Source of the DNA: Dryas octopetala
Lineage: Eukaryota; Streptophyta; Magnoliopsida; Rosales; Rosaceae
Reading direction: 5' to 3'
NCBI GenBank assembly: GCA_963921425.1
Contig: OY992838.1
Location: 992,001-1,056,000, forward strand
DNA length: 64,000 nt
Part shown: positions 57,583 to 64,000 of the stretch, piece after piece
Numbering within the stretch: the first letter of the stretch is position 1
Layout: each line of letters starts with the position of its first letter
Notes under the pieces: model-generated
What the model saw: the letters and a program-made list of their open reading frames with translations, nothing else
Database searches by the model: none
Told to the model about the DNA's origin: nothing
Program-made: the position numbers and the translations under genes

Positions 57583-59692
57583 TCACATAAGATGAATGGA
57601 AGGGGGGGCAGATATAGCAGCAACTCTCTGAGCACTCTGTGCCTCACCCCTGTAAAGTCCCTTCATTTCTTTTTTAGTACGCCGTGCTACACGCCTTTCC
57701 TCCTTCACAGCAGCCTGAATGCAGAAATCTTCATGTCATCATCAAAGAACCAGCAAAATTTACCAAAATAACAACAAAAAACAAGGTAGGGTCCCTCAAG
57801 TTATCAAATGCCAAAATCAGTGGCTTTGAGATATGTGGATGCAAGTCCTTCACTTACACTGGCAGTTTCTAGATTTTAACTACCATAAGGTGGCATGTTT
57901 ATCTTTGATCAGTTATAGAATGGAAAGGGAAGATGAATCAATTGGCATGCACAATATAATCAAACAACAAATAGTCAAATAGAAAATAGATACCTTTCGC
58001 TCTTTCTTCTCCTCCTTTGACTCCTGACCATGTTGCTTCCTTTTCAGCTGCTCGGTTTTCAGAGCACTCATATCTTTCACCTTCTCTGTAGCAGGTTTTT
58101 TATTATGAGGCAAGAAGTCCACAGGCAGCTTCTCTTTTCCTCGAAGGGTTATCACATGATTGGTGGCATTCAAGGATCCAAAAACAGTTTCAGAAAGCTT
58201 CTTCTTTCTGGTTCCTCCTGGAGCTTCAATTTTCCCAGGGTGGTTATCAAGATTTGAATATGTAGAAACAATGGTCTCACAGTCCCACACTTCTGATTCA
58301 TCGCTAGATTCCTCTACAATTACGACTTCATCTTGATCCTCATTCTCATATTTCTCACCATATTCCGCACAGCGTCGAATAATAACACTAGCAGAGTCCA
58401 CTACCTCTTTCTTATTTAGTCCCTCATTATCATGCAACAAATCTGCAGGAGCCTTATATTTTCCATCAAGTTCTAAGTCATCCTTCACAGGGTCATCAAG
58501 GGTGGCATGTTTGAGCTTATCCGTAATGGATTCATCTTCTTCAGCTACATACCCGTAATCATCTTCTTCATCATTATTGCTGGCATATTCCTGACATAGC
58601 TGTTTTTTTGGGACAAAAAAGTAAGATAATGGAGACATAAATGAAAAATCGAAGAATACAATCAGCACATCACGAGACTCAAACTATAAAGTGTGTAGAA
58701 AACTCACTAAATCAAATTGCTCGTCCAAAAGACGACGAACTCGGGGCTTTTCAACCGCAGAGTCATCTTTTTCTTCCTCCACGCAATTTCTTTGAACTCC
58801 ATCTGCTTCATTGCTAACAATTTTGTTCTCAGATTGCTCAACAAAATTTGACCCATTATCTACAGGCACATCCTCCTCCGCCTCTCCTTCTTCGTCAAGA
58901 TTAGCCTTAACCACGAAATCCTCTTCCAAGTCCTCAACATCGGAGCCAAACCGCGAAACATCACTATCATCAAGCAATGCAGAAACTTCTGGATCAACAG
59001 CTTTCTGAACCCTCACATTAACCGTATTAGCCGCCACATAAATCGACTTCTCACTAGGAACCTCATTTTCAGAAATGCGCAATCTCGAAGCATCATATGC
59101 CTGAAAATCCATACCACACTCTTTTTTATTCTAACTGAAAAATGAAAAAGAAAGAAATTTTCCGTTTTTCTCTTCTCTTTACCTCAATTTTCTCACAATC
59201 CAAACACAATGTAAAGTATCAAAAACCAACCTTTACATCGCGCGGAAGCTGATCAAGCTTAGCCTTGGAATTCTCATAGAACGCGGAACCACCACCAGTA
59301 TTCCTAATCTCCCTCAAATGGAGTAAGTAATTGTAACCGTCATCGGGAAACCCTAGCTCCAGAATCTCCTTCCTCGTCTGCTCCGGCAAAGGATGAGCTG
59401 CCGATGTCGCCGCCGAGTTCCCGAAAGCTTGGTGATAGTCCTGGCTGCCGTCGTCGTCCTCCGGCGCATCGGCGAATATCGAATTGGGATCCTCGTTGTA
59501 TGGGCCGGTGCCGGAGACGCCATCAGGGTTATCTTCCTCCAAAGTCTCGAGGGAGTAGCTGCTGTTGTCGACTCGGACGAAGACCCGGTCGCTGCCAGGT
59601 GAGTCGTCGTAGTTTGGATCGGACGAGTCCCGGGCGAGTAACTGGAACGTAGCCGATTTTTTCTTATCTATGAATTTCTTCTTTCTCCCCAT
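57583..59692 (-). CDS. LTV1: LTV1 homologue, 40S ribosome-assembly factor
   Basis: Four exons on the minus strand, 59692-59231, 59100-58708, 58599-57994 and 57714-57583 (1593 nt, 530 aa), all in phase 0. LTV1 is a late 40S biogenesis factor and, in yeast, a pre-40S export and head-assembly protein. The N-terminus MGRKKKFIDKKKSATFQLLA is the strongly conserved LTV1 start, followed by the block LPEQTRKEILELGFPDDGYNYLLHLREI. The middle is highly acidic (runs of D/E at about 190-340) and the C-terminus is basic and helical (KEERRVARRTKKEMKGLY), again as in the family. The exon structure and stop are clear. The promoter carries telo-box and site II motifs, which are typical of plant ribosome-biogenesis genes. 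Confidence 0.94.
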
Positions 59693-60235
59693 TATTATGG
59701 AATCAAATAGGTTTGAGAGGAAATCGTGAAGCGGTGTTTGGATTTCGAAGCCTGAAGAAAATGGGAGAGTAGTGTGTAGTTAACACATAAACCCTATCCA
59801 TGTTTCTGTTTGTAAACCCTGGACGGTAACGGGTCGATCCACATGGCCCAAATTACCAAAGCCCAGGCCCAAGGCTTAAATTGAAAACTCTCAAATTAAA
59901 AAGAAAGGCCCAATAACCTTTCGGCCTGGTCTTTGAGATTAAGACCACGTGTCGGTCGCGAGGAGTCTTCAATTTCCCGCGAAAAAAGCCGTTACGGCAA
60001 AGTCGGTGTTCTGGTCTTTGAGGAATAGGCGGGAGGAGTAGTTACTGTGCTTAAATAAAGGATCTTGTGGATGACAAGCGGTCGATTGTGATCTCAGTTC
60101 ATTTCAATACCAGTTCTATGTTATTACTGAATGAGAATCTTTCGTTTGGTTAAATTGAAGCCGTTGTTTCGGTTTGAAAATTCGAACTTTTTGCGTTTTC
60201 GATGCTCTGTGAGAGGTGAAGTGGAATCAGCAACC
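59693..60235. promoter_or_regulatory. Compact bidirectional promoter, LTV1 / DUF726 gene
   Basis: Only 543 bases separate two divergent start codons. On the LTV1 side are telo-box words (AAACCCTA 59789-59796, AAACCCT 59814-59820) and site II words (GGCCCA at 59845-59850, 59866-59871 and 59907-59912, plus AGCCCA at 59860). Further towards the DUF726 gene are CCACGTGTC (59945-59953), a double E2F-type word (59973-59985) and GGCGGGA (60028-60034). Confidence 0.7.
59973..59985. promoter_or_regulatory. Palindromic E2F-type site
   Basis: TTTCCCGCGAAAA matches the E2F consensus TTTSSCGS on both strands (TTTCCCGC forward, TTTCGCGG reverse). Confidence 0.6.
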
Positions 60236-62840
60236 ATGGAGACCTCGTTTCTGACGCAGACGCACAGATACGCAGCGGGTGGCCTGTTCGCGCTCGCGCT
60301 TCACGAGTCTCAGATCCACCAAACTCGGTCGTCAAGTCATTTCCTCACTCTCGACGAAGAGACCATCGGCGAAGGTGCGAGCGTCGGCGGGAGCACTTCG
60401 GTTTCGGACGATCCAAGTCTTTGGATCCACGAGAATTCTGGTTTGCTTTATCCCGTTTTCAGGTACTTTTTGGTTTCGATTCGAACTACTTGATTGAAGT
60501 TTTGATTTCTTGAACAGCTCTTTTGCGTGATTTAATTAGTGTCAATCACATTCGAATTCATAGTTTTATTGGTTGAATATTTCAGGTTTTTAGGAGTGGA
60601 TGTCCAATCCTGGAAGGGGCTAAAGGAAACTGCAGGATCTTCTACACAAAGTAGGCATCACGTAGGAGCGGTGTGTTTGATCGCCTTGAAATTCTTCTTT
60701 TGGGGTTTTCTTTATATATCTGATATCAATTACTTGCTTTTAATCTTTAAGAACTTTAAGCCATCACATTATTGCTTTGGTTGCACCAATTTTATCTCTT
60801 GGGAGCGATATTAATTTGTTTGTTTTATTTCAGTTCATGGCCTTACTATCAGAGAAAACTGATGGCCCTTCTTCTGAAAAAACAGACAAGGAATTTGCTT
60901 TGACAAAAACAGTTGATGTCATGGCTCTTAGTGAGGAAAGCTCTCCTGTGGATCCCAATGAGAATTCTGAATATGAAAGTAAATGTCGCCATAAAGTATC
61001 CGATAAAGAGACAAAATTAGTGTCTACAGTAACTGCAATGCCTATTGCGAGCACAAAGAGTCCAAGTTCTGAGACATCCACTGAAGAAAAAGCTGCAAAT
61101 GAATCTGGACCCCTTGAGGAACCTGTGGAAGAGGGAAGGCTGCTCAGTTATGAGAGGAAAGTAACAGTTCTTTATGCGCTTCTTTCAGCCTGTGTGGCAG
61201 ACAATGCTGAAGAGGAAAATAAATGTTCCAAAAAAAGGAAGGGTTATGATGCTCGACACCGCGTGGCATTGAGGTTGCTAGCATCATGGCTTGGGGTCGA
61301 GTGGCTAAAAATGGTCTGTCTATTTGAAGTAGTTCTTTTTTAGCAAGCTTCCTTTTATATGATAGTTGTGCCTTATATCTTCTATTTGATATTTTGATGA
61401 ATGCCTGCCCTTTATGCTTCAGAATAAATAAAAGTGTACCCCTAAACACTAACTTCAGCAGTGGTCATTCATTTAAGTGTACATTAATAAGTACATTGAG
61501 CCATCTATGAGGAAAATTATATTTTGCAGGAAGCTATGGAGATGATGGTTGCTTGTTCTTTTATGTCTTCAATAAAAGAAGGTGTTAATCAAGAGAAAAA
61601 AGAAACGTCAGAAATCTCATGGGATGAAATGAAGCGTGGAGGTCTAATTGGTGCAGCTGCTTTAACAGGAGGAACCTTGATGGCTATCACTGGTGGTATG
61701 AGATCTGTCAATTTCAAAATATCAGATATCTCTCCTGCGATACAATTTATGATAGAACCAGTAGTCTTTAATTTGTTGACTTTAATTCTTTTCACAGGTC
61801 TAGCTGCTCCTGCAATTGCGCAGGGATTGAGTGCTCTAGCTCCTGCATTGGGTGGTATTGTCCCTGCAATTGGAGCAAGTGGCTTCGCTGCTGCAGCCAC
61901 TGCCACGGGGTCTGTTACTGGTTCTCTTGCCGTTGCTGCATCATTTGGAGGTGCAAAAGTGGTTTTTTTTTTTTTTTTTCTAATATTCTGTGTTTAGACT
62001 TAGGACATGAGATCCTGATGAAATAACTTTAAGCAAAACCTTTTCTTGGCTAAGAACTAAGAAGAATGAACATGAATACTGAAAAGACATGAGGTAGGCA
62101 AAACTGTGAATTTAGAGATAGGCTACTTTTGGCACAACTACACAGATAGATGCATAGTCTTGTTATGGGTGCAAACCATATAATCACATCATCAATTCTT
62201 AACTTATTAAAAAACAAGAAGGTGGACGTTGGAGTTGATTGTTGTGACACAAGGTTGTAGGCTCAACATTCCTCTCTTGTTCATCCAACAATATTATTGG
62301 TCTTCAATCTCACAAAAGATTAATGTGTTTCAATTTTATTACTTAAATTCCTTCATACATTTAATCTATTTTACTCAATTTGATTTCCTCTTTTTCTTTA
62401 TTTAAACCTTATCACTTTATTAAGGTAATAGAAAACCCTCTGCTCTAACAAAAACAAAAATCACAATTGTTCTCCTTCTCCACAAGTCTCAAGTTGAGCT
62501 GAGAATTATATTTTAAATGCGTGTTTTGGAAGATTTTGGATTTGCTTCTGTCCAACATGTTCTGAAGTGTGGTAGCGTCTGCATCAATGCATGTTAGTCA
62601 TAGGGACACTTTACACTGGACCCTTAAGATTTATCTATTCTATTTGTTTGGTTGTATTTGCTTTGGCCTTTGTGTATCTCAGCGTAGCAGGTGTTTCTTG
62701 TATATATGTAATATTACATAACTACTTTTACACATATTCTGAGTTTAGAAGTTGGAAAACCCTGTCCATTGTTAAAGCTTTCAGTCTTTTGAAGTTTGCT
62801 CATTTATGGATAAAATTACTTCAATATGCATGATGTGTGT

Positions 62841-62898
<58 letters not shown>

Positions 62899-63935
62899 GC
62901 TTGTATGATGTTTTGAAGTTTCTATATAGCTTGGTCTTGTTCATACATAATTGCAGTGTCAATTAAGGGCAGGGGGTGCTACAATCCAAGGTTTAAAGTA
63001 TGTGGTTATTTTGAAACCAAATTCAAAAAGACCACTGTTTCATAGGTTCTATCTTAAAAACCTAAAGAGAAAAAAAGGTATGAAGTGGATACTCAGCTAC
63101 TCATTCTTCGGGAATCTCAGCTGCTGGAGCTGGACTTACGGGGAGCAAAATGGCTAGAAGAACCGGCAACATTGAAGAATTTGAGTTCAAAACAGTTGAA
63201 GGAAATCATGATCAAGGAGTGAGTTCATTTTGACATTTTAATAATCCATACTTTATAATTTTTGGGGGGCAGGAGGTGCGAACTGTTACTGATGGAATTC
63301 TATTGGCATGATGATATAATGAGAAATAGAGAATTTTTGTTGAGCATGACTTCTTTCTGTATGAATGAAAATGCTGACCAATTTCAGAAAACTCTTTTTC
63401 AGCGCCTAGCAGTGGGAATAATGGTTTCTGGACTTGTTTTTGAGAATGAAGATTATATAAGGCCTTGGGAAGGTCACAATGATAACTCAGAGAGGTAAGA
63501 AAGACAATAATGCATCATTTCTATTGATTTTCGGATTCTTCACTTGAAAGTATCATTTCTTTTTGAAGCCTTAGATAGGATCTGAATTATTATGACTGGC
63601 TAAGTAATTGATATTAATGTAGTGAATGTATAGGTATGCACTGTTGTGGGAGTCTAAGAATTTGATTACATTGAGCACTGCAATTCAAGACTGGCTTACT
63701 TCAAGTACTTCCATAACCTTATAAGTACTGTCTGTCACCTTATGTGGACTATTGGCATATTTATGAGTCTATGAACAACATTATTGTAACCTGTTGCAGG
63801 AATTGCCTTGGAGTTGATGAAAGAAGGTGCCATGCTGACTGTATTAAACGCACTTGTAGCAGCATTTGCTGTGCCGGCAACATTAGTTACAGCAGCTGAT
63901 ATTATAGATAGCAAATGGGCGATTGCAGTGGACAG
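60236..63935 (+). CDS. TMCO4-like DUF726 membrane protein, N-terminal part (gene continues past window)
   Basis: Nine exons fall inside the window: 60236-60462, 60586-60670, 60834-61313, 61530-61695, 61798-61950, 63121-63218, 63403-63494, 63634-63704 and 63800-63935 (502 codons so far, all junctions in frame). The product matches plant DUF726 proteins related to animal TMCO4, putative alpha/beta hydrolases of the membrane. An N-terminal soluble part with an acidic low-complexity insert (about 110-195) is followed by helical blocks (VLYALLSACVADN, ALRLLASWLGVEWLKM) and a Gly/Ala-rich hydrophobic region (LIGAAALTGGTLMAITGG onward) likely to enter the membrane, then LAVGIMVSGLVFENEDYIRPWE, the start of the hydrolase-like part. 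The nucleophile motif GxSxG should lie beyond the window. The start METSFLTQTHRY follows the family; 35 codons of open frame precede it. Confidence 0.88.
62845..62895. repeat. (GA)n microsatellite in intron 5 of the DUF726 gene
   Basis: Uninterrupted GA run of about 50 bases within the 1.17-kb intron 61951-63120, which is otherwise AT-rich. Confidence 0.9.
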
Positions 63936-64000
63936 GTAATTTTTCATTGGTTGGAAGGGACTTTATGTGGATGGATAATGGAAATATACTGGTTTCCAGT

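Noticed and set aside
1-64000. Search for CRISPR arrays, phage, biosynthetic clusters, organelle insertions and viral integrations
   Set aside because: Nothing of the kind was seen; all larger frames are ordinary plant nuclear genes.

Overview
This window is nuclear DNA from a eudicot plant. Every protein-coding gene with a recognisable product belongs to a plant family: ARC6, a plant-type LRR receptor kinase, LDL3, the plant CGI-58 homologue, a KIN-7 kinesin and VHA-c. Most genes have short GT-AG introns, intergenic DNA is AT-rich, and there are hAT and MITE-type elements. The repeat texture and the closeness of the proteins to those I know suggest a rosid, possibly Rosaceae; that is an impression, not a demonstration. 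There is no sign of bacterial, plastid or viral DNA.

Layout. 1-1617: a copper-radical (glyoxal/galactose) oxidase on the minus strand, cut by the window start. 1.6-8.6 kb: AT-rich DNA with an intact non-autonomous hAT element (3928-4898, exact 8-bp target duplications). 8645-12085: DSE1/TANMEI-type WD40 protein, minus strand, 13 exons. 12.7-13.6 kb: degenerate tandem array carrying a foldback MITE. 14624-22272: LDL3-type histone demethylase, 8 exons, 1955 aa. 24940-26282: vacuolar ATPase subunit c. 28237-28699: long-terminal-inverted-repeat element. 28973-32936: CGI-58-type alpha/beta hydrolase. 34526-37945: intronless LRR receptor kinase with a degenerate catalytic core. 39286-39358: tRNA-Glu(CUC). 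40516-44254: ARC6. 45311-49903: KIN-7 kinesin with a NACK-type tail. 52036-54435: intronless EF-hand/TPR/ZZ protein. 56046-56327: a small secreted-peptide precursor. 57583-59692: LTV1 ribosome-assembly factor. 60236 to the window end: a TMCO4/DUF726 membrane protein, incomplete.

The genes are housekeeping and developmental loci that do not form one pathway: chromatin, vacuole acidification, plastid division, cytokinesis, ribosome assembly, lipid metabolism and receptor signalling. No operon-like or biosynthetic cluster is visible. The most interesting items are the 93-aa peptide precursor, whose last 21 residues are laid out like a CIF-type sulfated peptide; the receptor kinase with Arg, HGD and EFG at catalytic positions; the C-terminal helical domain of LDL3; the compact head-to-head LTV1/DUF726 promoter with telo-box, site II and E2F motifs; and several structured repeats.

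Exon boundaries were assigned by eye from splice consensus and protein continuity. The summed exon lengths are multiples of three for every complete spliced gene.
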